Shown: piece after piece, positions 46,382 to 62,495 of the stretch | Position numbering within the stretch: the first letter of the stretch is position 1 | How the letters are laid out: every line of letters starts with the position of its first letter | Source of the DNA: Microbacterium sp. Root166 | GTDB taxonomy: Bacteria > Actinomycetota > Actinomycetes > Actinomycetales > Microbacteriaceae | NCBI RefSeq assembly: GCF_001427145.1 | Contig: NZ_LMGL01000001.1 | Location: forward strand, 1,441,241-1,505,240 | Direction of reading: 5' to 3' | Length of the DNA: 64,000 nt | Translations under genes and position numbers: made by a program | Notes under the pieces: generated by a model | Databases searched by the model: none | What the model was told of the DNA's origin: nothing | Seen by the model: the letters and a program-made list of their open reading frames with translations, nothing else

Positions 46382-47931
46382 GCGTGCAGGTGCTCCCGGT
46401 GGGGGAGCGCGCGTTCCTGCTCGAGACCGGCTCGCTCGACGAGGTGCTCGCGCTGCTCGCGGCGCTGGAATCCGCCCGCCCGGACGGCGTCGTCGATCTC
46501 GTGCCCGCCGCGCGGACGGTCCTGGTCCGCGTCGATCCGCGTGTGCTCCCGCTCTCGGCCGCTCGTGCCTGGGCGCTCGGCGTCGCACAGGCGGCTCAGA
46601 GCGCAGCGGCGGCACCCGGCGAGACCGTCGAGCTCGAGGTCGCCTATGACGGCGCCGACCTGGCCGAGACGGCCGAGCTGCTGGGCGTGACGCCCGCCGA
46701 GCTCGTGCAGCGGCACACCGGCGCCGAGTGGACGGTCGCGTTCACGGGCTTCGCGCCGGGTTTCGGGTACCTCGTCAGCGGTGACTGGCCCTTCGACGTC
46801 CCCCGCCTGGACGCCCCGCGCACCCGGGTGCCGGCCGGGTCGGTCGCGCTCGCGGGCGAGTTCTCCGGCGCCTACCCCCGCGATACCCCCGGCGGCTGGC
46901 GGCTGATCGGGACGACCGGAGCACGGCTTTTCGATCCGGATGCCGCGTCCCCCGCGCTTCTCGCGCCGGGGACGCGCGTCCGATTCCGGGAGCTGTCCGG
47001 CGGATCGTCGCCGGTGCGCGCGAGCACAGGATCTCCTGCCGCCGTGCGCCCGCCGGACGGAGCATCGATCGAGGTCGTCGAGCCCGGCCTGCTCGCAACC
47101 CTGCAGGACCTCGGCCGCGCCGGGTCGGCCGCCCTCGGCGTAGCGACCTCGGGCGCGCTCGACCGTGCCGCCCTGCGGACGGCGAACCGCCTGCTCGGCA
47201 ACGGCGAGAACGCCGCGGCGATCGAGGTGACGATGGGCGGCTTCCGGGCCGTGGCGCGGTCCGAGCTCTGGTTCGCGGTGACCGGCGCCTGGGGTCCGAT
47301 CCGGCTCGACGGCCACGAGGTGGACCCGTTCCAAGCGCACCGCTGGCCCGCGGGCGCAGAGCTGCACGTCGACTGGTTCGCGCACGGCGCGCGCGCGTGT
47401 CTCGCGGTGCGCGGCGGCTTGGACGGGCCGCCGGCGCTCGGCTCGCGCGCGACCGACCTGCTGGCCGGGCTCGGACCGGCTCCTCTCCGGCGCGGCGACG
47501 TGATCGGCGTGCGCGACGACATCGCCGGCCCGATCCCGGTCGGGCCGCCCGCACTGTGGGGGATGCCGCACGACGACGAGCTCGTGCTCGAACTCGCGCC
47601 CGGGCCCCGCGCGGACTGGTTCGCGCCGGCCGCTCACGAGCAGCTGTTCGAGGCCGTGTGGACGGTCACGAGCGACGCCGACCGCGTGGGTGTGCGTCTG
47701 GACGGCCCCGAGCTCGCACGCATCCGCACCGGGGAGCTCGCGAGCGAGGGCATGGTGCCCGGCGCGCTGCAGGTCCCGCCGAGCGGCCGGCCGACGATCC
47801 TGCTGTCGGACGGCCCCGTGACGGGCGGCTACCCCGTCATCGCGGTGGTGACGGATGCCGCGCTCGACCTGCTCGCGCAGGCACGGCCGGGCACCGGCAT
47901 CCGCTTCCGTCACGCCCGGACGGCGAGCTGA
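46378..47931 (+). CDS. pxpBC: Fused 5-oxoprolinase subunits B and C (KipI-KipA)
   Basis: A 517-residue fusion. Residues about 1-205 are PxpB/KipI (LPVGERAFLLE; WTVAFTGFAPGFGYLVSGDW; PRTRVPAGSVALAGEFSGAY P); residues about 220-517 are PxpC/KipA (IEVVEPGLLATLQDLGRAGS; GVATSGALDRAALRTANRLL GN; RGGLDGPPALGSRATDL; SEGMVPGALQVPPSGRPTIL). Separate genes in many bacteria, joined here by a short Pro/Ser linker. GTG 46378 overlaps the pxpA stop. Its stop lies 7 bp from the convergent gene. Confidence 0.94.
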   Translation: MSVQVLPVGERAFLLETGSLDEVLALLAALESARPDGVVDLVPAARTVLVRVDPRVLPLSAARAWALGVAQAAQSAAAAPGETVELEVAYDGADLAETAELLGVTPAELVQRHTGAEWTVAFTGFAPGFGYLVSGDWPFDVPRLDAPRTRVPAGSVALAGEFSGAYPRDTPGGWRLIGTTGARLFDPDAASPALLAPGTRVRFRELSGGSSPVRASTGSPAAVRPPDGASIEVVEPGLLATLQDLGRAGSAALGVATSGALDRAALRTANRLLGNGENAAAIEVTMGGFRAVARSELWFAVTGAWGPIRLDGHEVDPFQAHRWPAGAELHVDWFAHGARACLAVRGGLDGPPALGSRATDLLAGLGPAPLRRGDVIGVRDDIAGPIPVGPPALWGMPHDDELVLELAPGPRADWFAPAAHEQLFEAVWTVTSDADRVGVRLDGPELARIRTGELASEGMVPGALQVPPSGRPTILLSDGPVTGGYPVIAVVTDAALDLLAQARPGTGIRFRHARTAS

Positions 47932-47938
47932 GCCCCGG

Positions 47939-49948
47939 CTACGGGTTGAGCTGGTGCCGGGCGGGGTACGCCTTCGGAGTGAGCGTGAGCGTGAGCGTGA
48001 TCTTCTTGCGCGCGGGCAGCTCGACCTCGATGCGGTTGGTGCTCACCGCCCTGCGGGTCGTCTTCGTGCGGACCTCCGGCGTGGCGAAGTCGATGATCTT
48101 GCCGGGGTAGTCGCCCTCGTCGATGACGGTCGCCTCGACCTCGTCGATGCGGTCCTCGCCGAATGCTCCGGCCTGCACGACGACGCTCGCGCCGCGGCGG
48201 ACGCCGAGGTTGACGAGCTCCAGCGTGACGCTGTCCGGGGTGATCTTCGACACCAGGGCCGACACCTCGGGCGGGAGGCCCGGACGCCCGGCGGCACGGT
48301 CGTAGTAGCGCACGCGGGCGTGCTGCAGGCCGCCGTTGTACAGCGCGGGCGGCGCACCGGTCGTGAGCTGCGTGAGCACCTCGGTCACCACGGGGTTGAC
48401 CCCCTGCCAGTAGTGGATGTGCGACTTCTGCGGGTCGAACGGGAAGAGGTCCATCAGGTCGAGGCGGTGGTTGACCTGACCGAGGGCCATGGTCAGCGCG
48501 CGCTCGGGGTAGTCCGGGTTGGCTCCCCACAGGTAGGACACCCACGGTGCTTCGTGGCCGGCCTCTTCCTTGTCGCGGAACTCGGCGACCACGGTGGGGT
48601 CGACGATGCCCTGTTCGAGGACCCGCTCGAGCCGCTGCGTGTCCTGGTCGTTCATCGTCCACCACCACAGCCAGGTCGGAAAGGCGTTCAGCATGGGGCC
48701 GTAGTCGAACCAGCCGTCCTGGCCGTAGCGCATCGGCACGAGCATGCCGGCCTTCTCGTCCTCGTACAGGCCGGTGGTCTTGTTGCCCATGCGGGCCATC
48801 CACGAGCCGCGCAGGCTCAGCGGCTGGTCGACGTCGGGCTCCTCCATGACCGCGTTCTCGATGACGAGGTCCAGCGGCACGCGGGTGAGGTCGAAGTACG
48901 AGTCGTCGCCGGTGACCAGCGCCGCGTTCTGGCCGGCGATGAGGGTTCCCATGCCGATGCTGGCGATGCCGTGCGGCCACGTCCACCCGTAGTGCCCGCC
49001 GTACCAGCGGCCGTCCTGCATGCCGCCGGCGACGCCGTCCAGGTCGACGTTGTCGGGAACGATGCCCGAGTTGGCGTTGGCGCGCTCCACCCAGCCGTCC
49101 ACGTACCGCGTGATCCACTCGGCGTACTTCGCGTCGCCGTCGTACAGCCACGCGTTGGCGGCGAGCGAGGTGGCCGCGAGGTTCATGGGGATGTCGCCGT
49201 TGCCCATGCGGGTCTGCATGGCCTGACCCATGCGGTCGGCCATCCCGGGCTTGCCCAGGTCGTCCCACTCGACGATCCCGGGCACGTGGTGCAGCGGCAG
49301 GCCGTACTGGGCCATGAGGGGCTGGTTCGCCGGATAGGTCTCCCATTCCGGGCCGACACCGGGACGCAGACCCATCGAGCCGTTGTGGGGTGCGCCGATG
49401 GTGTTGGTCGCTTCGTCGTAGTTGACGCTGCCCGGGAGGTAGTAGTCGGCGAGGCGGCGGGCGCGCTCGCGGAACGCCTCGTCCGACGGGTCGGCCGCGC
49501 AGATGCCGTAGAAGTAGATCAGCGCCTCGCCGTTGTGGAACCAGTCGTAGCCGCGCTCGAGATCGTCCACAACGAACCCGGCCTCGGTCATCTGCGCCGT
49601 GATTCCGCGCCAGTGGTGCTTCAGGGCCTCAAGGAGATCGTCGGCGCCGCCGAGCATGTACAGCGCCGGCCAGTTGAAGAAGGGCTCGTAGAAGTCGTCC
49701 GAGCCGTCGCGCGTGTCGGTGAACGCGCGTGAGAACCGCAGCCGTCCGTCCTCCTCGCAGAAGCGCGCCACCAGCTCGCGCCAGCCCTCGTCCATGACGT
49801 CGAACAGGCGGCGCTGAAGCACGGCCCACTCCGGAGGAGACTGCACGGGCACGGACGCGGAGAAGCGAGGAAGCGGCCTCTCATGCGTCGGCAGGGCGGG
49901 GGAGGGGCTCAGTTCATCGCTCAAGGATTTTCCAGACGTCGTTGCCAA
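47939..49948 (-). CDS. Large soluble protein of unknown function, possibly carbohydrate-active
   Basis: A 669-residue protein I cannot place. Residues about 40-500 are helical with many Trp/Tyr/Asp/Gly loops (FYEPFFNWPALYMLGGADDL; GAPHNGSMGLRPGVGPEWET; GRWYGGHYGWTWPHGIASIG; HYWQGVNPV), the look of an (alpha/alpha) barrel glycosidase or lyase. Residues about 520-669 are beta-rich (SVTLELVNLGVRRGASVVVQ; EVELPARKKITLTLTLT), like the accessory sheet domains of such enzymes. There is no signal peptide, so it would be cytosolic. The start is uncertain: TTG 49948 is the longest option; TTG 49924 is another. It lies 56 bp downstream of the STAND gene, in the same direction. Confidence 0.6.
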   Translation of the reverse strand: MATTSGKSLSDELSPSPALPTHERPLPRFSASVPVQSPPEWAVLQRRLFDVMDEGWRELVARFCEEDGRLRFSRAFTDTRDGSDDFYEPFFNWPALYMLGGADDLLEALKHHWRGITAQMTEAGFVVDDLERGYDWFHNGEALIYFYGICAADPSDEAFRERARRLADYYLPGSVNYDEATNTIGAPHNGSMGLRPGVGPEWETYPANQPLMAQYGLPLHHVPGIVEWDDLGKPGMADRMGQAMQTRMGNGDIPMNLAATSLAANAWLYDGDAKYAEWITRYVDGWVERANANSGIVPDNVDLDGVAGGMQDGRWYGGHYGWTWPHGIASIGMGTLIAGQNAALVTGDDSYFDLTRVPLDLVIENAVMEEPDVDQPLSLRGSWMARMGNKTTGLYEDEKAGMLVPMRYGQDGWFDYGPMLNAFPTWLWWWTMNDQDTQRLERVLEQGIVDPTVVAEFRDKEEAGHEAPWVSYLWGANPDYPERALTMALGQVNHRLDLMDLFPFDPQKSHIHYWQGVNPVVTEVLTQLTTGAPPALYNGGLQHARVRYYDRAAGRPGLPPEVSALVSKITPDSVTLELVNLGVRRGASVVVQAGAFGEDRIDEVEATVIDEGDYPGKIIDFATPEVRTKTTRRAVSTNRIEVELPARKKITLTLTLTPKAYPARHQLNP

Positions 49949-49962
49949 GGAGACGGCTATAG

Positions 49963-49974
49963 ATTATCGATAAT
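49963..49974. promoter_or_regulatory. Palindrome ATTATCGATAAT
   Basis: A perfect A/T-rich 12-bp palindrome in a very GC-rich sequence, 14 bp upstream of the TTG start of the unknown 669-residue protein. It probably is the operator of a dimeric regulator and overlaps a candidate promoter. Confidence 0.6.
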
Positions 49975-50004
49975 GACCGTGGCTGACAAGAGCCGGCCGT
50001 CGGA

Positions 50005-52638
50005 TCACCAGTGTGCCAGCGCCGCCTCGACCCCCGCATGCTCCGTTTCGGGGAGCGCCAGGCGCACCGCCTCGGGCACGCTCAGCTCGGCCCCGGCGGC
50101 CTCGCCGGCCGCGACGACCTCGGGATCCCGGCCGCGCAGGATGTCGAGGTACGGGGTGTGCACCGTGAACGCCTCGACGTCGAAGATGCCGATGCGACGG
50201 CGGATCACGCCGGCGGCCACCGCGAGAGCGGACGCGCGCCACGCGTCGCCCTTCGCCGCAGCGACCGCGCACACCCCCTCGAGCCCGTACGCGACGCCCT
50301 CCTCGTAGTGCAGCTCCACCGAGAGGAGCAGGGTCTGGAGGAACTCGTCCTCGGCGAGATCGATGTGTCCGAGCTGGAAGTTCAGTCTCGAACGGAGGTT
50401 GCCGGCGACCGACGTGGTGAACAGGTCGCCGCCGGCCGAGGCGACCTCGGTGGCGCGGTCGAAGTGCGCGAGCGCCTCCTCGATCGAGCCGCGCACCCAG
50501 GCCAGTCGGCCGAGCGACACCTCCGTGATGGCCTCCGCCCAGCCGTTGCCGAGCGCGCGCAGCCGGGCCACCGCACGGCGCAGCTCGCGTTCGGCCTTGG
50601 CGACATCGGGGTCGACGAGCTGCACGCGCGCCGTCGCCCGCGCGGCGAGCGCCATGGCCGCGGCATCCTCGTCCCCGCTCTCGGTGAACAGCCGCACGCA
50701 CTCTCCCAGCCCGGCCACCACCTGCGGGCTCGGCCGCTGCCACATCTCGCCCCACAGGGCGAGGAACCACGCGACGGCCCGCGTGTGCGGGGTGATCGGC
50801 TGCTCGTGCTGCTTCTCGAGGAGCTCCAGCATCCACAGGCGCACCTCGGCGAAGAATCCCGAGATCCACCAGTAGATGAGCAGGCTCCAGGCGAAGTCGC
50901 CGGCGTCGTCGAGGCGGTCCGTGTAGACGAGGTGGCGGACGGCCGCGCGAAGATTGGGCAGCTCCAGTCCGAGCTGCACGGCCGCCTGCGCCTGCCCATC
51001 GCCTCGCAGGCCGGGGGCCACCCGCCGCACGAATTCGACGTAGTAGTCCGCGTGCGCCGCTCGCACGCGGTCGGCGTCGCCTCGCGCCTTGAGGCGCCCC
51101 AGCGAGTACTCGCGCACGATCGCGAGCAGCGAGAACACCGCGCGCCCGCCGATCTCGGTCTGCGTGACGAGCGAGCTGTCGACGAGGGCCGCCAGGGCGT
51201 CGAGCTCCTGGCCTTCCCACGACCGCCCTGGAGCCAGCGCCTCGACGGCCTCGAGGGTGAAGCGCGTCGCGAAGACTCCCAGATCCTCCAGGAGATCCCG
51301 CTGCGGTTCCGGCAGCAGGCCCACGCTCCAGTCGATGGTGGCCCTCATGGTCCGGTGACGCTCCGGCAGGTCGCGCACCGCAGCCGTCAGCAGGGGGAGG
51401 CTCTGCTCGAGTCGCTGCGCGATCCCGCTGGGCGTCAGGATGCGGGTCTTCGCCGCAGCGAGTTCGATCGCCAGGGGCAGGCCCTCGAGGGCCCGGCAGA
51501 TCACCGCCAGGTCGGCGGCGTTGTCCGGGGTCACGTCGAAGCCGGGCTTGACGGCCTGCGCCCGGTCGACGAAGAGGGCGACCGCGGCCGAGCGGGTCGA
51601 CGGATCCAGACTCGCCGACGCGCCCTGCGGCGGAGTCGTCAGCGTCGGCACCTCGTACACGCGCTCGCCGCGGATGCGCAGGACGATCCGGCTCGTGACC
51701 AGGAACGTCGCGGTCGGGGCGACCGAGTAGAGCCGGACGAGCACCGGAGCGGCCTCGACGATCTGCTCGAAGTTGTCGAGCACTACGAGCACCTTGCGGT
51801 CGGCCAGCGCGTGCGAGATGCGCTCCTCGAGCGCCGCCTCGCCGTTGTCGCGGATGCCCAGGTGATAGGCGATGGTCGGCAGCAGCAGGCCGGGCTCGAG
51901 GACGCCCTCCAGCAGCACGAAGTACGTGCCGTCGGGGAAGAGGTCCTCGGATGCCAGTGCCGTCTCGATCGCCAGCCGGCTCTTGCCGATGCCGCCGGGA
52001 CCGATGAGGCTCACCACTCGGTCCGTCCCGCGGGCGAGCACGTCCCGCACCGCCGCGATGTCGGCGTCCCTGCCGATGGTGGCGGTGTAGGGCGCCGGAA
52101 TGCGTGCGATGAGGGATGCCGCGGCCCCGTCGCCGTCGGAGTCGGTGACCATGCGGGACTCGTCGAAGCGCTCGGCCAGGAGCATCGCGAGATCGCCCGC
52201 GACCTGATCCTCGAGCTCCTCCGCGGAGCGGAAGTGCAGATAGGCCGCCGTGTCGTCTGCCTGGATGCGCTCGATCAGCTCGGTGAGGCGCTCGTCCCGC
52301 GTCGCCGACTCCTTGATGTAGATGAGCTTCGGCATCCCCTTCGGTGCGAGGTTGTACTCGTCCTCCAGTCCCGAGACGTCCTCGTCGGGCGCCACCCAGC
52401 CGTAGCTCGCGCCGTAGATGCCGATGAACACGTCGCTCTGCGACAAGTAGGAGCGATACAGCTCGCGCGGGGGATGGGGGCGCGCACCCAGTTCGAACAT
52501 GACGGGCGCGAGCCGCATCCGCTCCACGGCGCCACGCACCGCCCGACGCTCGTCGGCGAGCTCGCGCAGAGTCGAGCTCACGAACACCCGGATCCGCTGG
52601 TCGGGAGTGCGGATCACGGGGTGTGTGACCCCAGTCAT
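50005..52638 (-). CDS. DUF4062-STAND NTPase with helical repeats
   Basis: An 877-residue signal-type ATPase. Residues about 14-110 are a DUF4062-type domain (RIRVFVSSTLRELADERRAV; SQSDVFIGIYGASYGW). Residues about 185-440 are an NB-ARC-like AAA core: Walker A GPGGIGKS (213-220), Walker B KVLVVLDNFEQ, LVTSR (313-317) and GLPLAIELAAAK (386-397). A winged helix (LEDLGVFATRFTLEAVEALA) and then about 350 residues of TPR-like helices follow. This is the plan of STAND sensors: the repeats sense, the NTPase switches, the N-terminal domain signals. ATG 52638 is chosen over GTG 52644 because CATGAT sits six bases before it. No SARP DNA-binding domain is present. Confidence 0.88.
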   Translation of the reverse strand: MTGVTHPVIRTPDQRIRVFVSSTLRELADERRAVRGAVERMRLAPVMFELGARPHPPRELYRSYLSQSDVFIGIYGASYGWVAPDEDVSGLEDEYNLAPKGMPKLIYIKESATRDERLTELIERIQADDTAAYLHFRSAEELEDQVAGDLAMLLAERFDESRMVTDSDGDGAAASLIARIPAPYTATIGRDADIAAVRDVLARGTDRVVSLIGPGGIGKSRLAIETALASEDLFPDGTYFVLLEGVLEPGLLLPTIAYHLGIRDNGEAALEERISHALADRKVLVVLDNFEQIVEAAPVLVRLYSVAPTATFLVTSRIVLRIRGERVYEVPTLTTPPQGASASLDPSTRSAAVALFVDRAQAVKPGFDVTPDNAADLAVICRALEGLPLAIELAAAKTRILTPSGIAQRLEQSLPLLTAAVRDLPERHRTMRATIDWSVGLLPEPQRDLLEDLGVFATRFTLEAVEALAPGRSWEGQELDALAALVDSSLVTQTEIGGRAVFSLLAIVREYSLGRLKARGDADRVRAAHADYYVEFVRRVAPGLRGDGQAQAAVQLGLELPNLRAAVRHLVYTDRLDDAGDFAWSLLIYWWISGFFAEVRLWMLELLEKQHEQPITPHTRAVAWFLALWGEMWQRPSPQVVAGLGECVRLFTESGDEDAAAMALAARATARVQLVDPDVAKAERELRRAVARLRALGNGWAEAITEVSLGRLAWVRGSIEEALAHFDRATEVASAGGDLFTTSVAGNLRSRLNFQLGHIDLAEDEFLQTLLLSVELHYEEGVAYGLEGVCAVAAAKGDAWRASALAVAAGVIRRRIGIFDVEAFTVHTPYLDILRGRDPEVVAAGEAAGAELSVPEAVRLALPETEHAGVEAALAHW

Positions 52639-52756
52639 GTGCACATCATGGCGCAGCAGGCGGTTGTCGCGCCATCAAGACAGGCGGAAATCCGCGGCTG
52701 GATGCCCCTCCGCTCGCGGTTATACCGCAGCATCCGAAAGTCGTCAAGGATGCCGC

Positions 52757-52785
52757 TGGACATGGCGCGTCATGACACGTATAGT
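52757..52785 (+). promoter_or_regulatory. Main promoter of rpoB-rpoC
   Basis: TGGACA (52757-52762), a 17-bp spacer and TATAGT (52780-52785) are the best sigma-70-type promoter in the window. It leaves a leader of about 160 nt before the rpoB start at 52956. The rest of this 317-bp gap (52639-52955) holds no gene; leader control of RNA polymerase synthesis is possible. Confidence 0.75.
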
Positions 52786-52955
52786 AGGTCCTTGCGCTCT
52801 TGGATTCCCCCTGCCCTCATATGGTGGTCGGCTGTGCCTGCGCCCCCTCGCTTGATCGCGAGGCGTGCCGCGCGGGTTATCGGGGAAACGACTGAGCACT
52901 CCACCCTGACGACAAGGAAACGAGCCCCTGACCCGGGCCCACGGAGGTAATCCCC

Positions 52956-56447
<3,492 letters not shown>

Positions 56448-56488
56448 CCCGGCCAGGCAACGAACAGAATTCCGACACAGGAGAACCA

Positions 56489-60379
<3,891 letters not shown>

Positions 60380-60430
60380 CACCGCCGACGTCACCGAGTG
60401 CCTCTAGCACTATGACGTAGCGATCCGCAC

Positions 60431-60460
60431 GAAGGGCCCCGGCATCTGCCGGGGCCCTTC
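60431..60460 (+). terminator. Strong terminator after rpoC
   Basis: GAAGGGCCCCGG (60431-60442) pairs perfectly with CCGGGGCCCTTC (60449-60460) around a six-base loop that can zip further. It is followed by GTCGTGGG, so there is no T run, as is usual for intrinsic-type terminators in high-GC actinobacteria. It also lies 20 bp past the convergent DUF3618 gene stop and may serve both. Confidence 0.85.
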
Positions 60461-60479
60461 GTCGTGGGACGGATCGGTC

Positions 60480-61112
60480 TCAGACCTGAGTGCCGCCCAC
60501 CGGTCCGCCGGCGGCAGCCCCACGCTGTTCCCCCGCGCCGACGTTCTCCTTCACACGATCGGCAGTCGACTGCGCCTCTTCCTTGACCGTCTCTGCGGAG
60601 TCGACCGCCGCCTGCTTGACCTGGTCCACGGCGTCCTTCGCCGGCTGCTTGAGGCTGCCCGCCACCTCCCGCGCCGTCTCGCCCGCCTTGTCGACGAGCG
60701 GCTGCGCCTGATCCTTCAGCTGGGATGCCATCCTGCGTTCGCGGTCGCTGGCGGGGATCAGCATGGCGGCTACGAAGGCGAGGCCTGCGGCGACCGCACC
60801 CACCACGAGCGGTGCGCCCTGCGTGGTCTGCTTCGCCTTGTGCGGCAGGTCGGCGACCACCTCGCCCGCCGACGAGACGGCGTCCGAGACGGCGTGCCCG
60901 GCGGTGGAGGCCGCCCCGGATGCCGAGTGCCCGATGTCGTCGGCCTTGCCCATGACACGCTCCCTTACGTCGTCGATCCGCTGGCGCAGTCGGGTCTTCT
61001 GGCGGTCGACGATCTTGACGGGCGTCACCTTGTCGGCGAGCGCGTCGACGTCCTGGCCGAGCTCTGCGCGGGTCACCTCGATGTCTGCGCGAATCTCATC
61101 CGGAGTGCTCAT
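60480..61112 (-). CDS. DUF3618-domain membrane-associated protein
   Basis: A 210-residue protein. TPDEIRADIEVTRAELGQDV DALADKV is the DUF3618 signature; one membrane helix (APLVVGAVAAGLAFVAAMLI) lies near residues 100-120; both flanks are amphipathic Ala/Lys/Glu helices resembling apolipoprotein- or LEA-type repeats (AKDAVDQVKQAAVDSAETVK). ATG 61112 overlaps the upstream gene stop (ATGA), with AGGAGA five bases before it. Last gene of a three-gene coupled set, probably a membrane or osmotic-stress module. Confidence 0.88.
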   Translation of the reverse strand: MSTPDEIRADIEVTRAELGQDVDALADKVTPVKIVDRQKTRLRQRIDDVRERVMGKADDIGHSASGAASTAGHAVSDAVSSAGEVVADLPHKAKQTTQGAPLVVGAVAAGLAFVAAMLIPASDRERRMASQLKDQAQPLVDKAGETAREVAGSLKQPAKDAVDQVKQAAVDSAETVKEEAQSTADRVKENVGAGEQRGAAAGGPVGGTQV

Positions 61113-61531
61113 CGGTTCTCCTCATTCCTCTTCAATGTCTCGGGGATTTCCTTGATCGTCTCGACGGTCTGGGGAGCACCCCGGACCTTCTTCACCTGGC
61201 TGCGGCCGACCGCGAACAGGATCGCTCCGATGACCGCCCACAGGATGGCCACGATCACGGCCGCCCATGCGTTCCCCATCAAGTAGCCGAGCGCCCACCA
61301 CAGGGCGATCGACAGGAAGAGGATGGCCATCATCGCGCCGTAGGCGGCGCCGGCGAACATCCCGGCCCCCGCGCCTGCCTTCTTGGCGGAGTCTTTGAGC
61401 TCGACCTTGGCGAGCTCGAGCTCCTTGCGCATCAGCGTCGACAGATCGCGCGTGACCTCGCCGACCAGCTGTCCGAGAGATGAGTCGGCGGCCTGCTGCT
61501 GTGAAGGCGTGTCGAAGGTGGGGTCTGTCAT
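61109..61531 (-). CDS. Phage-holin-like / YqjE-type small membrane protein
   Basis: A 140-residue protein. SLGQLVGEVTRDLSTLMRKE LELAKVEL is the lead segment of the actinobacterial 'phage holin family' (Pfam YqjE-like) proteins; two membrane helices follow (AYGAMMAILFLSIALWWALG and NAWAAVIVAILWAVIGAILF). It is a host gene despite the name, standing between two stress-type genes. It overlaps both neighbours by 4 nt. Confidence 0.88.
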   Translation of the reverse strand: MTDPTFDTPSQQQAADSSLGQLVGEVTRDLSTLMRKELELAKVELKDSAKKAGAGAGMFAGAAYGAMMAILFLSIALWWALGYLMGNAWAAVIVAILWAVIGAILFAVGRSQVKKVRGAPQTVETIKEIPETLKRNEENR

Positions 61532-62265
61532 GGTCGATCACCCTGACTTCCCTGTGCCGTCCACGGGTCGCCCGAGGTGGTGTCGCCCACCACGGTCTCG
61601 CCGTAACCGGCGTCCACGGCCCCCGAGCCGTAGCCCGTCGCGCCTGCTCCCACGGTCGTGCCCTGACCCGAGGCGACCGCTGTTGCGAGCGGCGTCTCGT
61701 CGTACGGCGAAGTGTTCGCCGACTCGAGGGCGGGCGTCCCGCCGTAGCCGCTGACTCGGGCGGGCTGCTCGGGTTCGCCCTCACGGAGCGCCCGAGCCAT
61801 GCGGCCCGCCACGACGCCGATTCCTGCGGCGATCGCGAGGAAGAGCCCCGTATTGCGGCGCGCGAAGCTCCGGACCTCCTGGACGATGTCGTCCGGCTCG
61901 CGGTCCGAGAGCCAGGTCGCCGCCGAGTCGACGCGCTGCGACAGCGAGCGCACCAGGTCACTGGCGGGGCCGGACTCGGCGTTGTCGGCCATCGAGGAGA
62001 ACTGCGAGCCTGCACTGCGCAACCCGTCGGCGGCGCGCTGCTTCTGCGTCGAGGCCTGGTCCGTCAGTTGACTGCGGGCGTCTGAGAGCAGGCCGCGGGC
62101 GGCGCGCTTCGCCTGGTGAGCGACGTGGGACGCCTCATCCTTGGCGACATCGGCGACATTGGTCGCGCCCGCGCCGACCTCAGCAGCCGCGTCGATCGCC
62201 TTCTCTTTGAGGCCCTCGCCGCCGGAGCCGGTGTTGTCCGGTGTTCCTGTTTCGTACGTCGTCAT
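61528..62265 (-). CDS. Ala/Gly-rich stress-type protein with one membrane helix
   Basis: A 245-residue protein, first of the coupled three-gene set. Residues about 20-120 are amphipathic helices (AAAEVGAGATNVADVAKDEA; ARSQLTDQASTQKQRAADGL) like LEA-type repeats; one membrane helix (TGLFLAIAAGIGVVAGRMAR) near 140-160; a Gly/Thr/Tyr-rich disordered tail. ATG 62265 has AGAGGA six bases upstream. No enzyme domain. Confidence 0.82.
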   Translation of the reverse strand: MTTYETGTPDNTGSGGEGLKEKAIDAAAEVGAGATNVADVAKDEASHVAHQAKRAARGLLSDARSQLTDQASTQKQRAADGLRSAGSQFSSMADNAESGPASDLVRSLSQRVDSAATWLSDREPDDIVQEVRSFARRNTGLFLAIAAGIGVVAGRMARALREGEPEQPARVSGYGGTPALESANTSPYDETPLATAVASGQGTTVGAGATGYGSGAVDAGYGETVVGDTTSGDPWTAQGSQGDRP

Positions 62266-62470
62266 GTCCGTTCCTCTCACTTTCGCGACGGCAAGGCCTG
62301 TGGCACCCGGCCGGGCCTGGGGGTGCCCGCCGTCGGAACGGCTAGATTCCCTCCACGATGCGGGATCTCCGAGGGGGTCGACGTAGCGCAGGTCGTGGGA
62401 TAACCTCTGCCGCCTCGACCGGGCCCGGCGCTTCGCTGCGCGTCGCGCCGAGCGCCGACGGATCCCGCCG

Positions 62471-62476
62471 TACCGT
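62471..62476 (+). promoter_or_regulatory. -10 box and ribosome binding site of the 62496 gene
   Basis: TACCGT at 62471-62476 followed by TTGAGGAGGAGGTG puts a transcript start near 62482 and a strong Shine-Dalgarno sequence before TTG 62496. This decides the start in favour of the short form. Confidence 0.5.
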
Positions 62477-62495
62477 TGAGGAGGAGGTGGGGGCC

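Noticed and set aside
50005-52638. AfsR/SARP-type antibiotic regulator
   Set aside because: The NTPase and repeats are similar, but the N-terminus is DUF4062-like with no DNA-binding OmpR-type domain.
61109-61531. Phage holin pointing to a prophage
   Set aside because: The family name is misleading; the gene is embedded in a host stress-type operon and no phage genes are near.
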